From contig NC_087069.1 in NCBI RefSeq assembly GCF_963678635.1, positions 42,734,688 to 42,794,687 of the forward strand: 60,000 nucleotides of DNA, given 5' to 3'. Made by a program: the position numbers and the translations under genes. Positions 10,701 through 18,691 of this stretch are shown piece by piece (the first letter of the stretch is position 1; every line of letters starts with the position of its first letter). The stretch is from Symsagittifera roscoffensis (lineage: Eukaryota; Xenacoelomorpha; Acoela; Convolutidae). The notes under the pieces are model-generated. The model was not told where the DNA came from. It saw only the letters and a list, made by a program, of their open reading frames with translations, and searched no databases.

Positions 10701-12275
10701 ATCTAGGAACCGATCTATTGACTCGTCGTCCCTCTGCCTTCTCTTTTCAAATCGCATCATCGCTTGGTGACCCTTCATGCCTGACCCGAATCGATTCAGC
10801 AATATCTCGAAGATCTTGTCCGCGGTATCGCGTTCTTCTTCTTTCTTCGCAACCACGCATTTTAATGCTGTGCCTTCTAAATTGCTGAGTATGGCTGTGC
10901 ATGCTTGTCTTTCATCGTTCAAGTTGTCTTGCTCTAGATGTAATCTCATCACTTCCACCCACGTGTCAATGCATCCATCTGAGTCGTCTTTGAATTCTTT
11001 TGGCTTCTTGAATGTTTTTCTTGATTTCCCATCTCTCCTATCGCTCGAGTTAGTGTTCCTCGTGGCGAAGGCCTCTAGAGTCCTGTTCATCATCTCCCAA
11101 GTGTTTGCCCATGTCATAGCATCCGGACCTGCGTTGCTGTTAGCTGTTGAGTCCCCCGGACCAGTCGTTGTACTTGACATTCCATTCTTCATGATTGTTT
11201 TAGCAGCTGTTGGTGCTATGCTCACCGTATCCCGGGTTAAGGGCAACGGTGTCGATTGCCGTTTGTTCCTTTGTGGTTCCACAAAGTCAACTCTGGTGCC
11301 TTGCGCGCGATCCGCTGCCGGTCTTTCTTGTGAGGTAGAATTACTCAAGATTGCATCCAATTTCGCCTGTATTGCACACGAACTCTCGGCCTGATTTTTG
11401 CTCATTGTGTCCATTCTCTTTTCCAGGCTACCTAATTGGCTGTTGACATCATCATATCGGTTTTTTAACTGTTGCAAATCTTTTTTGATGTTCTTATCTC
11501 GTTCTTCATTGGTGGTTTCTACATTATCTGACATTTCCTTGAGTCTCTCTTCTGTTGCCTTGGCCAGGTTAAAATAACTATCCAGATACTCGTTTTTGTT
11601 GTATCTTAATTCTTTTCTTATCACTTCTCTGTCCTCTTCGCTGTGCTTCAGCTTTTTGTCGATCTGATTCAGTTTCGCCATCAAGTCACCTAGCTCAAGA
11701 GTAGCCTCTTCATGGTCAGCCGTCGGTCTTTCTTCGGCCGTCGCTTCTGCTCTAGTTTGTTCCTCTCTCGGATTGGCTTCTGTCGTCTTCGTGCTTACTG
11801 TTCCAAATGTTCGTGCTCTTTCAGCTTTTGGTTCTTCAGTCACGTTCTCTTTCGTTTTTATTCCGACCATCATCGCCAACCTTTCTGTAAAAGATGTCTT
11901 TTTTACTTGAGAGTCTTCTTTCACCGTTTCTTCGGTGTTGCCTATTGCATCTTCCACGTTGTCTATTGGTGAGAATTCTATGGGTTTCGAGTTTGGTTCT
12001 TCTGCATTGGGCATTGGAGTTGACTCCGTCGCTATTTTCCTTGTTTCATCAACACTTTGATCAGGTGTCTCTAGATCAATCTCGATGGTGGGTTCTACTC
12101 GTTCCCCTTCCATGCCCTCTCTTGCTCTCTCCGCTGTACTCCTTGTGCTGACCATGTTAACTGAAAAGTTCTTCTTTATTATCTTTGGGCCCAATGATGT
12201 TGTTTTGCGTAGCGACGAATTATACTTTGCTTCGGTAGGTCTTTTTTCAGCTACCGGTACCCTGCTCCGCCTCAT
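4707..12275 (-). CDS. Ty3/gypsy retrotransposon Gag-Pol polyprotein
   Basis: A single intact ORF of 2522 codons starts at an ATG at 12275. Domains by residue: N-terminal charged region and coiled coil (about 192-295); capsid-like helical region (about 418-570); two CX2CX4HX4C zinc knuckles (about 627-641 and 678-692); aspartic protease DTGA (about 986); reverse transcriptase (about 1340-1560, with YVDD near 1471); RNase H (DTDAS near 1618); a long acidic linker (about 1735-2090); integrase HHCC (His near 2162) and a D,D35E core (D2228, D2287, E2323); and a GPF/chromo-like C-terminal module. The order RT-RNaseH-integrase is diagnostic of Ty3/gypsy. There is no gag-pol frameshift, so Gag and Pol are made as one protein unless processed. 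The intact frame suggests recent activity. It ends at TAG 4707-4709, followed in frame by the macrodomain sequence. Confidence 0.97.
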   Translation of the reverse strand: MRRSRVPVAEKRPTEAKYNSSLRKTTSLGPKIIKKNFSVNMVSTRSTAERAREGMEGERVEPTIEIDLETPDQSVDETRKIATESTPMPNAEEPNSKPIEFSPIDNVEDAIGNTEETVKEDSQVKKTSFTERLAMMVGIKTKENVTEEPKAERARTFGTVSTKTTEANPREEQTRAEATAEERPTADHEEATLELGDLMAKLNQIDKKLKHSEEDREVIRKELRYNKNEYLDSYFNLAKATEERLKEMSDNVETTNEERDKNIKKDLQQLKNRYDDVNSQLGSLEKRMDTMSKNQAESSCAIQAKLDAILSNSTSQERPAADRAQGTRVDFVEPQRNKRQSTPLPLTRDTVSIAPTAAKTIMKNGMSSTTTGPGDSTANSNAGPDAMTWANTWEMMNRTLEAFATRNTNSSDRRDGKSRKTFKKPKEFKDDSDGCIDTWVEVMRLHLEQDNLNDERQACTAILSNLEGTALKCVVAKKEEERDTADKIFEILLNRFGSGMKGHQAMMRFEKRRQRDDESIDRFLDDLESLRRRSDPEESTNRRNFSIASKFIDGVRSDDLRTMLATHYTLSKDSAPTPEEMRQKSREYMLMKPKKYSYSENRNTQGGSQPQRSSWYKPRDDMDKRRSCANCGSADHHVADCTTYKQGMKSLGYAPDEEDMSQMEEHEYYSGLIIKIGARCFFCNQEGHFRMDCPLFWEAVKDQSHPKHKLALAAVQNQRNRQNEFESRNLGAPSTELPTKTVKAVSHVNDAIESAAGNSLEINYEKAATEAIAKVKQDLAAKEIEQRLKLEIERQNFNEALTGSKQIPEAVPGSTKTGNCNTVKLVTGKPFGISRIGARIMSIIRVGGHEVTRNLGEPSDQTIMHIDVYADYLSGISPQTTSRALRALLVRGGSKSVRVDSRYTEAYSPHEVMLNIDGINIYTKTMITCDEDLIGQIYVGKEELKVRSIGHCAMLEEDAMHIGTEADVTGHVLDISGKKTQLRGLLDTGAVLSVIPIETWEKMGFDKGDLIDSRIRLSAANKGALRVLGRTPIIALNLGERNLWMSFIVVENLDESDQFILGRDFIRNFDVTIDLNNAMFRIRNPDRRYAIKPVNLIMVNENKAPVFLSRRVRLKANEAAIVSLRMKNYNELSDNKQVCIVPNPNSQSAAVLGRSFSITKSGLCVSVLLNTLDILITIQRGRKLGYALPVKTRYETIENSKQNEVVDCPNHRDKICILRRLQKIKDSSGLIKSLKSETDDGLSSCSNFPERPTLDEMQNEKPVLPEIEHLRGKLKDEQLEAIKDVLERNEEVFSRHKADIGCCNFVEHEIELEENAVPHREGARRMTPHKSDACRKEIETLLEYDMIEPSKSPWACGVVMAKKKGDQLRFCCDFRYLNSVTVKDAYPIPRIDESLSKLSDAKFFTTLDLSSAFWQVPLRKQDRDKTGFACELGLFQWKRMPFGLCNATATFQRLMAHALIGVTKKYGNLVMCYVDDVVIATPTLEDHIERLDEVFTCMKRSGLKCKPSKCEILKDSIKYLGRMVDKHGIRPDTDAVEAVLTWKSPKTEHQLMSFLGFANYYREFIKGYADKVYPMQQLMRHKGKKFTWNNAAEESFQRIKKELCEAPVLGMPTEKGMYVLDTDASVVAISGILHQEQEWNGKTVLRPIAYGSKVLSDTEMKYGAPKAEMFAVVTFVEKYRAYLVSEPFKLRVDNRALSWLKTYSMDQSYIGRWIVRLDGYNMIIEHRTRDKHQNADSLSKKTEFYERQEQREADRPEIKDGFSFMDKETYDSLPLTRWLDKSGKPIEDHPELPKEPPEKTILRKSKRIPIEIILKSKIVKETLKAKGYDLNQVEAGTAQIDDDLMRLLEKLSDDKPVIQEKGTEKPEFTILRRRETVNDTDSSRGSVTDSKDVVRSLVDKIPEDILEQTRVRKKKVTFKEDTEHLGPGQESGECSRFTEEGTGEGKLSGEREGWDEDSDESSENQDSLCMILAEEKTRHHDRELQTDPSSGTYNLEIQEIRGGEELERIAVSRKPYRELSCNSNVRTNLVPEDDMKIVKRMICVKLSDDIHKPGEMNGQIMALKEHVKARYRLSDLIRAQKNDKMTSNLSKWIQSGVKEKGELEEDSYKILSQFYKEKKDLLYHTADGVVACKRKDEEKILHKHNLIILPQLYQTEVLFRSHDQMGHQGIDKVQQRILHRFDWPGMRKACERWVNACLACLQVKDPRKMKFPLKSVESSEFNEVVQIDHQKICMTESGYNQILVIIDHFTKLAEAVPCQTASAEETCDHLITHWISRYGCPMTFQSDNGKAFVGDLTKELMKRSHIAQAHSTTYHPQTNGLVERQNRTLVNMLRVYCSRYMTDWDKYLPQVVGAYNSTQHSTTGISPFMMLTGRERAMPLTFFYPEYEGKRTSPQAYVKEAIKRQQELNELCRRNTAQAQMRQRRKYDKKILREKPYEVGQYVWVFQNVIPPKGTKKLLKKWRGPFMITEVHQQGRFYRLSTGRAAHYENLKPHVPSPEDWCIPKDMEGLEYLVVEPACEVN

Positions 12276-12534
12276 TATTTCTATTTACAATTGCTCCTAT
12301 TTACAATTTTACTATATACACAATCCTATTCTAAGAATAAAATCTTTCGAGAAAAAAAAAATTTCTTTAAAAAAAAAATATATATACAACGTGGTGAAAA
12401 CCTTGTTTCAGTTCTCTTTATTAACTTTTCGAGAAACTTTCCTTATTTGTGGTCTCAACCGTACCTGGTTCCAATTAGTCTTGTTCTACCTTAATTCTGT
12501 CTTAAAACACTTCTTGTAATTTTACTTCAATTTT
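12276..12534 (-). other. Gag-proximal leader of the gypsy element
   Basis: About 260 bp of AT-rich non-coding sequence (poly-A and poly-T runs at 12352-12385) lies between the minisatellite and the gag-pol ATG. I see no ORF. Confidence 0.6.
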
Positions 12535-13190
12535 TATACTGTCCCAAGACTTCCAATTGCTGTCCCTACTCTTCTTTGTACCGTCCCAGGCTTCTTTCTC
12601 CTGTCCCAAGACTGTTCGGTACCGTCCCAGTACTTTCCGGCCGTGTCCCAAGACCCTGTCCCAAGACCCTTGTCCCAAGACCTTGTCCCAAGACCTTGTC
12701 CCAAGACCCTGTCCCAAGACCTTGTCCCAAGACCCCGTCCCAAGACCTTGTCCCAAGACCCTGTCCCAAGACCCTGTCCCAAGAACCTTGTCCCAAGACC
12801 CTGTCCCAAGACCCTTGTCCCAAGACCTTGTCCCAAGACCCTGTCCCAAGACCTTGTCCCAAGACCCTGTCCCAAGACCTTGTCCCAAGACCCTGTCCCA
12901 AGACCCTGTCCCAAGACCCTTGTCCCAAGACCTTGTCCCAAGACCCTGTCCCAAGACCTTGTCCCAAGACCCTGTCCCAAGACCTTGTCCCAAGACCCTG
13001 TCCCAAGACCCTGTCCCAAGACCCTGTCCCAAGACCCTTGTCCCAAGACCTTGTCCCAAGACCCTGTCCCAAGACCCTTGTCCCAAGACCCTGTCCCAAG
13101 ACCACTGTCCCAAGACTGTACTGTCCCAAGACTGTCCCCAGACTGCTCTGTCCTAAGACTTCTTCGGCACTGTCCCAAGACTGTTGACAA
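12535..13190. repeat. 13-14-bp minisatellite in the gypsy leader
   Basis: A core array from about 12646 to 13120 is built of TGTCCCAAGACCC and 14-bp variants with an extra C or T, roughly 35 units. More degenerate copies (TGTCCCAAGACT, CCGTCCCAG) lie on both sides, as if the array had expanded from its centre. It sits between the putative primer-binding site and the gag ATG. Every frame on both strands is open here only because the unit lacks stop codons. Confidence 0.95.
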
Positions 13191-14053
13191 GTGTCTGGGT
13201 GGTGGGACTTCTTCCCTCTTCGTTATGGGGACTTCTTGATTCGCCGTACCTTGTACCACCACTCAAGCTCTAGTAAAATTCTCCCAAAATCCTCTCTTAA
13301 AAACCAAATGCTGACCCCCTTTTTCTTATTTCTCTTTTTGGCTACCTCTATTTCAATGTTCCAAGTAACTTGAGACCAAAACCTGTGCGCAGGTATCTTG
13401 TGATCACCTGTTCGTACAAAATTTTAACACAAATCCTCACCAAAATGCAACAAAAATCTAAGCAAGAAAAAGTAATAAAAACAGAAAGATGAGCCCACCT
13501 AAAATTCAAAGGTGACAAATGTCTACCTTCTATCGAAAAAAATGTCTTGTACCTAATTGCCACGCGTTTCCTTCCCCCCTGCTAGCGATCTTATGGGGTA
13601 TTACAAAAACTGTCTATGTCCCTTCCTCCCTACCAATCCGACCAGGGTACCTTCCTTAACTCGAGTTCAAATTTCGATATCCACCTAATATTACCAACGC
13701 GTGTTTATTTCTAATGTAACTAAGTCAACGATGTCGACTAATTAGTTACTCTAATTTCCCCCTTTTTACAATTTACAACCGCCAACCTCTAACTTAACCA
13801 GCCCCCCTTCTAACCTCCCCCCTTTTTAGCCCCCCTTCTTAAGCCTAAAATTACCTTAAGCGCCGGGTGCTAAACCTCTCAAGAGAAAACCGTAGACCTG
13901 TCTCCAGGCCTGCTCAAGTAAAAACGTTCCTCAAAACCGGGGGATGTCGCTTATCCTATTTTACACTTATCTCCTATAATGTAATGTGGATTTTAACGAT
14001 ACCCGTTCTGCCCAACTTGAGAACTCGAGAATTGCCAAATCCTTCTTGGCTGC
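13191..14053 (-). other. Non-coding gypsy leader
   Basis: No ORF is recognisable. The sequence is C/T-rich on the plus strand, with several CCCCCTTT-type runs at 13758-13842 and CTCAAG at 13262, 13878 and 13913. I take it as part of the element's long 5' leader. Confidence 0.5.
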
Positions 14054-14250
14054 TTTCCCACTCGACTGGTCACCTGTTCCAGTCCAGTCTCCTATTGGTT
14101 CAGCTCAAGTGTCCCTGAACCACTTTCCCACTCGGCTGGTCACCTCTTCCAGTCAAGTCTCCTATTGGTTCAGCTCAAGTGTCCCTGAACCACTTTCCCA
14201 CTCGGCTGGTCACCTCTTCCAGTGAAGTCTCCTATTGGTCCAGCTAAGTT
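14054..14250. repeat. 70-bp tandem repeat, about 2.8 copies
   Basis: Units beginning TTTCCCACTCG start at 14054, 14124 and 14194 and are almost identical over 70 bp, each containing TCCTATTGGTTCAGCTCAAG. The last copy decays after TCCTATTGGTCCAGCTAAG. Confidence 0.93.
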
Positions 14251-14711
14251 CCAAGCTATCTGAAAACCCTTGACAACGCCCCACACTCGGGCACTTTATT
14301 CAGTTTACTGGTTTAAATTGCTAGGTTGATCGAAACGATCGAACTTGTAAAACAGTATGGGTATACTATTTAATTAATATAAAGGTTTGATCCAACTAAT
14401 CTGGTGTCAAAGTCACTGTCTTTTTTCGTTTTATGGTTTTTGTTCCTTTTTCTATTCTTTTTTGGTTTTTGTGTTGCTTTTTGTCTTTTTGCTCGTGTTT
14501 TTGTCCCCCTAGTTGCCCCCCTTTACTCGGTTAGCTAAGCCTCGTTCGGAGAGCGTACCAGGAAGTTTTCTTGAGTTTTCTTAAAAAGCTATCACGGTAC
14601 AACCGGAAGGTTTGCACGTTCCTGTCGAACCGTACCGCCGGTACTCTAGAATGGGCATTCAGCCCGAAGCTGTCTCAAGTGGGTTCGACTCCGTAGTCTT
14701 GATGTCGTAAA

Positions 14712-14726
14712 CACCCAGGAGCGCCA
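14712..14726 (-). promoter_or_regulatory. Candidate primer-binding site of the gypsy element
   Basis: The minus strand reads TGGCGCTCCTGGGTG, which has the TGGCGC start common to metazoan Ty3/gypsy and retroviral primer-binding sites. The adjacent LTR would end near 14730, but no clean terminal CA is visible there, so this is tentative. Confidence 0.3.
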
Positions 14727-15700
14727 TAAAAACACTATGTAACATTCGTCTACTGCAGTCACACATGAGGCTTAAGAAAAATAGGCCCTATAACCACTGG
14801 CTCAAGGGTCAGGGACACCATCTCTTGTGTTTTTCTACCTCAAGAACGGTCGGAGCCAGTTCGGTTCGTTTGTGACATGAGACTACGACCCGTTACAGCT
14901 TAAAGGCTACTACTAAAATATCCCCCACTCTAGAATTAGAAACGTCCCCATACTTAGGTCTCTAGATACCCAAAATACATGAACGCCGTTAAAAACCGGG
15001 TTGGAACAATCCGTTAAGTTACTTTTTATTAGACAGTGGAACTTTGATCCATTTCAGATGGATCAACCTAAAACTCGCCTTACCTCAACATAACAATTAT
15101 AAAACACACTCTAGGAATTTAAATTAAGTACTCACATCGTAGCACGCTCAAGAAAGGAAAGTACTTCAGTCGGTAATTAACTCAAGAATTAACTAAGATA
15201 ACTAGATGAGTTCAATGTTTATCAGTTTTAATGGCAGAGATAAGTTTGAACTCTAGAATGTTGTTTCTCGTGAACCATTGGGACACTCAAGCTGTCCACC
15301 TTTCCACCGAAGGTTCACTCTAGTCCAGTTCAAATAATAATCCAATCGAGTAATGACAATCCAGTTCTCGGGAATACGCTTGTCTCTGTTTCAGATGGGA
15401 CAGCTCTACTCTTGTTCTATTGTGACAGAAATTGCGAATAGCAATTTCCCACCGTTTTATTTAGCAACTTTCCCGCGATTGTTACTCGATTGTTCTGACT
15501 TCTCTTGATCTGATTTTCAGTTATCGCGAGAAAATCGTGCATGACAGGTTCCATTCGAAATTTTGAAAAACTAAATTTCACTCCAAAATCAAGTGTTTTT
15601 TTTTCTTCTCTCAAGGTCAAACTTCCGAACATGACCGACTGGCACAGAACAAAAGAAGTGAGGGGGAAGCTGTTTGGTCCATCTTCCTTTGTTGAATAGG
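14727..15700 (-). other. Putative 5' LTR region of the gypsy element
   Basis: No coding sequence is recognised. Two short inverted repeats share the loop TTTCAGATG (15044-15062 and about 15379-15402). CTCAAG recurs at 14801, 14839, 15147, 15181, 15286 and 15609. Without the other LTR in the window the assignment rests on position and composition only. Confidence 0.35.
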
Positions 15701-15725
15701 ATGCACTCACTCCGGCAGAATGGTT

Positions 15726-15795
15726 AGCGTTTGAGGGGATTCGAACCCGGTCGACCGGTAGTTACAACGTTTTCATATACGTTAAGCTATATTTA
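15726..15795 (-). repeat. tRNA-like / SINE head
   Basis: On the minus strand an A-box-like TAGCTTAACG is followed by a perfect B-box core GGGTTCGAATCCC (about 15737-15749). Cloverleaf pairing of the anticodon arm is poor, so I call it a tRNA-derived repeat or pseudogene rather than a functional tRNA. Confidence 0.45.
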
Positions 15796-15989
15796 CGTAT
15801 ATTTACGTTCGCAATTTGATAATATGCATTTTACTTTTGCTCTGCAACAACAATATCAAACTTGCCTGAAAAAAAGAGTTACTGAGAACTTGGTGTCGAC
15901 AACAATCTGCATGCTAAACTTGTTAAAGAGGCTGAAAACCCTCAATAGTTCTAAGTGAACCGGCCCTGATAAGATTCATCCAATAGTGC

Positions 15990-17390
15990 TACTCGAAAGC
16001 GCATATCTTATTGCGTAACCGAGTCATACGATCATCGCGAAATCTCTAGAATCTGGCGTGCTGCAAGAGGACTGCAAAAAGGCCTGTATCACAACTTTAT
16101 TTACAAAGATAACATGAGCCAAGCAGAAAACTCTACCGACCGGTGAGCCTAACAAGGATTCTTTATAATTTCTCGGATAGTCGGATTCGAGACACTATAG
16201 TCTATAATTTGCAGAAAACAGAAAAATGGAGGGAAGTTGTATCGACTGCATCTACATAATTTTCAGGAAGGCTTTCGATATGGTTCACTACCGAAAATTG
16301 TTAGCAAAGATTTGGAACTACGGTGTTCGAGGCAAACTGCATAAATGGGTTTAAGCATTCCTGTCAGGAAGGACCCAATGTGTCGTTGTAAACAATGGGA
16401 GTTACAACCAGCCCATATGACCAGTGGAATTCCTCAAGGCAGTGTGTTAGGGTTAATTTTGTTCGTCATATTTATAAATGACCTGCCAGACTTGATAACA
16501 AGCACACTTTGGATGTTTGCTGTTGACAAAAAGTATACCTCATAATGGATTCTCAAGATGATCAAAAACGTTTTCAAGATGATAAAGAATCAATGGTGGC
16601 CAGGAGCGAAAACTGGCAAATTCCATTTCCCCCAGACAAAACCAGAGTAATGCATATGGGCAAACCCTTATCAAGCAGGCCGAAAACAGATTGGGATCGG
16701 ACATATCACCCCCACAATCGTAGTGGCTAAATCCGAAAAGGATCTGGGAGTGATCTTTGATTGCGATCTCAAGTTCAATAGTCACATTGCTGAGAAAATG
16801 AAGAAAGCCAATCGTATCCTGGGACTCATTCGTAGGATATTTGAATATCTGGATGCAAGCATGTTGCGATTGCTGTTCAGCTTTGTTATAAGATCTTATT
16901 TGGATTCTGTTTCTTCAATCACGAACCCTCGACATATAAAGCTATCAACAAGGATAGAAAATTTTCAGTGGCGCGCAACGCACTTGGTGGAAAAGAGTAG
17001 GAATGAGACATTTTATTAAGGACTACATGAACTAGACCTTCCTTCATTTGCGTTTACGAGACTGCGAATAAACATGATCGAGGTGTTCAAAAATCTGCAT
17101 CCAACATCAAGATAGGACAATCGGGTCTCCAACTCGTTGCTGAGCAAATGTCAGTACGAAGCAACACGCGGACATCTAGCAATGCTCACGAACCAGCATT
17201 TCTATCTGAATCGTCGCAGTTTTGCTCTCAACGAATAGTTCAAGCATGGAATGAGGTTCCAACCAAAATTTTGATAGCAGACATTGTCAACGCCTTCAAG
17301 GCATGCATAGATTCTACCTGTACGCAGCATCCGTCAAACTTTAATAGTGTAACATTCGTTCATACATTACACAGTGACAGATCGTAGATA
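15990..17390 (+). pseudogene. Degenerate LINE (CR1/Jockey-like) reverse transcriptase
   Basis: Translated pieces in shifting frames follow the order of a non-LTR reverse transcriptase. They are: a YRPVSLT-like segment near 16140; a DCIYIIFRKAFDMVHYRKLL segment near 16240; SGIPQGSVLG at 16421-16450; FINDLP near 16475; a decayed catalytic box reading FAVDKK near 16515 in place of FADDTK; EKDLGVIFDCDLKFNSHI near 16735; and a C-terminal SQRIVQAWNEVP segment near 17230. Several frameshifts and stops and the mutated catalytic box show that it is dead. No endonuclease domain is seen upstream, consistent with 5' truncation. Confidence 0.92.
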
Positions 17391-18681
17391 AAGTACCTAT
17401 TGACGACTGGCTGACGACGTCATTTACCTTAATTCTATTCGTTTTTAACCGTCTAGACCTAGCCAGTTATTTTTCTGGTCTGTTAGGGGCTAAGTAAAAA
17501 GTTACAATTTTTAGGCAGTCAGCCAACTGACTTTTGATCAGCTTTCGTTTACATGCGAAAATAACCACATAGCTGGGTCTCGGATCCTCAGACTACGTGA
17601 TTACTATTAAAAACACGGCATGAAAACTATATATTACTATGTTTTTACTGAAAGTTTTATAGTAAATCCATTGAAGATGGATTGACTCTTTCCTCTTTTC
17701 TAACTACTCATGCTCTGAAATACTAAACAATATTGGAGTTAATTAAATCGTTCAGGGCATTACAGTAGCTGAAATACGTATCCAAAGTCTCTAACAGTTT
17801 TTGGGCACCGGGCCGCCAATTCCGTGTTCCCCAGGTATAACATCGTGGCACGGGAGGGTACGGATCCGCTCCGGATGTCCCACTGGCCCTTCCTTCTATC
17901 TAATCTCGTTCAGTTAAGTGTCTTATCTTGTGGTGTTTTTACGATAAAAGGCTTCTTTTTACTCTTGTTTTCCCTCGACTGTTTTTCGTCTCGTAAACCC
18001 GGCTGTCTCTTTCTCTTATACTTTTCGGACAAAATGGCTGTTTTTTACATTTCTCAGAAAAATTCTAGCTCCAATCGAAATTTTGTAAATTTTTTTTCTA
18101 GAATATTCCGAGCGGGTTCGACTGTGCCAATCCGGGGGAATGGCACATAGTGACTTCAGATCATAGTTTCATGATAGTATTGGGCTCCCAGTACCTCGGA
18201 AGTTCGGTTTCTGTTGGTGCAGGAAATTATGCCCAAATATAATTGAAAACTACCACACGCATTGAAAGCTATCACATGTGCGAGGTTTGAAATATCTATC
18301 GTACATACAAAACGCCATAGGAAACATCAAACGGAAGTATCAACATGTAAAATTTCAGCAGCATTCTGCAAACCCGTTTAACATCGCTACCATGGACTAG
18401 TTTGAACGCCACAGGATCTTCTTTTACAGTTTCGGTACCTGTATCTCATTATTCATCTCCTTGTGATTCGGATGTTTCTCAGATATGGATTTAATTCTTG
18501 CTTTGAAGAGGGTAGCTTGGACTATTTGTTCTGGTTATAAAAAAAATATTGGAAGAAGTTCAAAGTAATTGTTCTTCGAAATGGAATTTTAGAGCGAGTT
18601 TGAACTCGAATTTGCGTTTAGTTTTGTCCTTTAGTGTCGAATAAATAACCAATAATGAACGAAAGAAGCCACTGTAAAGTC
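17391..18681. other. Intergenic sequence upstream of SMG5
   Basis: No conserved ORF is recognised. It must contain the SMG5 promoter, but no convincing TATA element stands out. A short inverted repeat TGTGCCA...TGGCACA lies at about 18123-18147. Confidence 0.4.
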
Positions 18682-18691
18682 TTTCAGAAGA
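18682..18691 (+). promoter_or_regulatory. 3' splice-site-like TTTCAG just before the SMG5 ATG
   Basis: CTTTCAG ends at 18687 and the ATG starts at 18692, only 4 nt later. It could be the acceptor of a 5' UTR intron or of a trans-spliced leader. COG3 has the same arrangement. Confidence 0.4.

Larger units (their letters stand above)
1..15700 (-). mobile_element. Giant Ty3/gypsy LTR retrotransposon (3' end off window, right boundary approximate)
   Basis: The three collinear minus-strand coding blocks, the leader and the putative 5' LTR region share higher GC than the flanking DNA and an unusual density of CTCAAG, which drops after about 15.6 kb. The 3' LTR is outside the window, so LTR ends and target duplication cannot be defined; the right boundary is set by composition only. 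At more than 14.7 kb within the window it is unusually long for the superfamily. Confidence 0.8.

Noticed and set aside
3580-12151. Plus-strand ORFs opposite gag-pol and the macrodomain
   Set aside because: Antisense shadows of a long real ORF with clear domains.
12502-13262. Five overlapping ORFs of about 190-240 codons on both strands with repeats such as LGQGLGTRSWD or PRPCPKTLSQD
   Set aside because: All are readings of the same 13-14-bp minisatellite, which has no stop codon in any frame; not evidence of a protein.
14660-14700. GGGTTCGACTCC as a tRNA B-box
   Set aside because: No A-box or cloverleaf at the right distance; lies within the putative gypsy leader.
15417-15710. Minus-strand 97-codon ORF near the right end of the gypsy element
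   Set aside because: Composition is not protein-like, no family match, probably chance within the LTR region.
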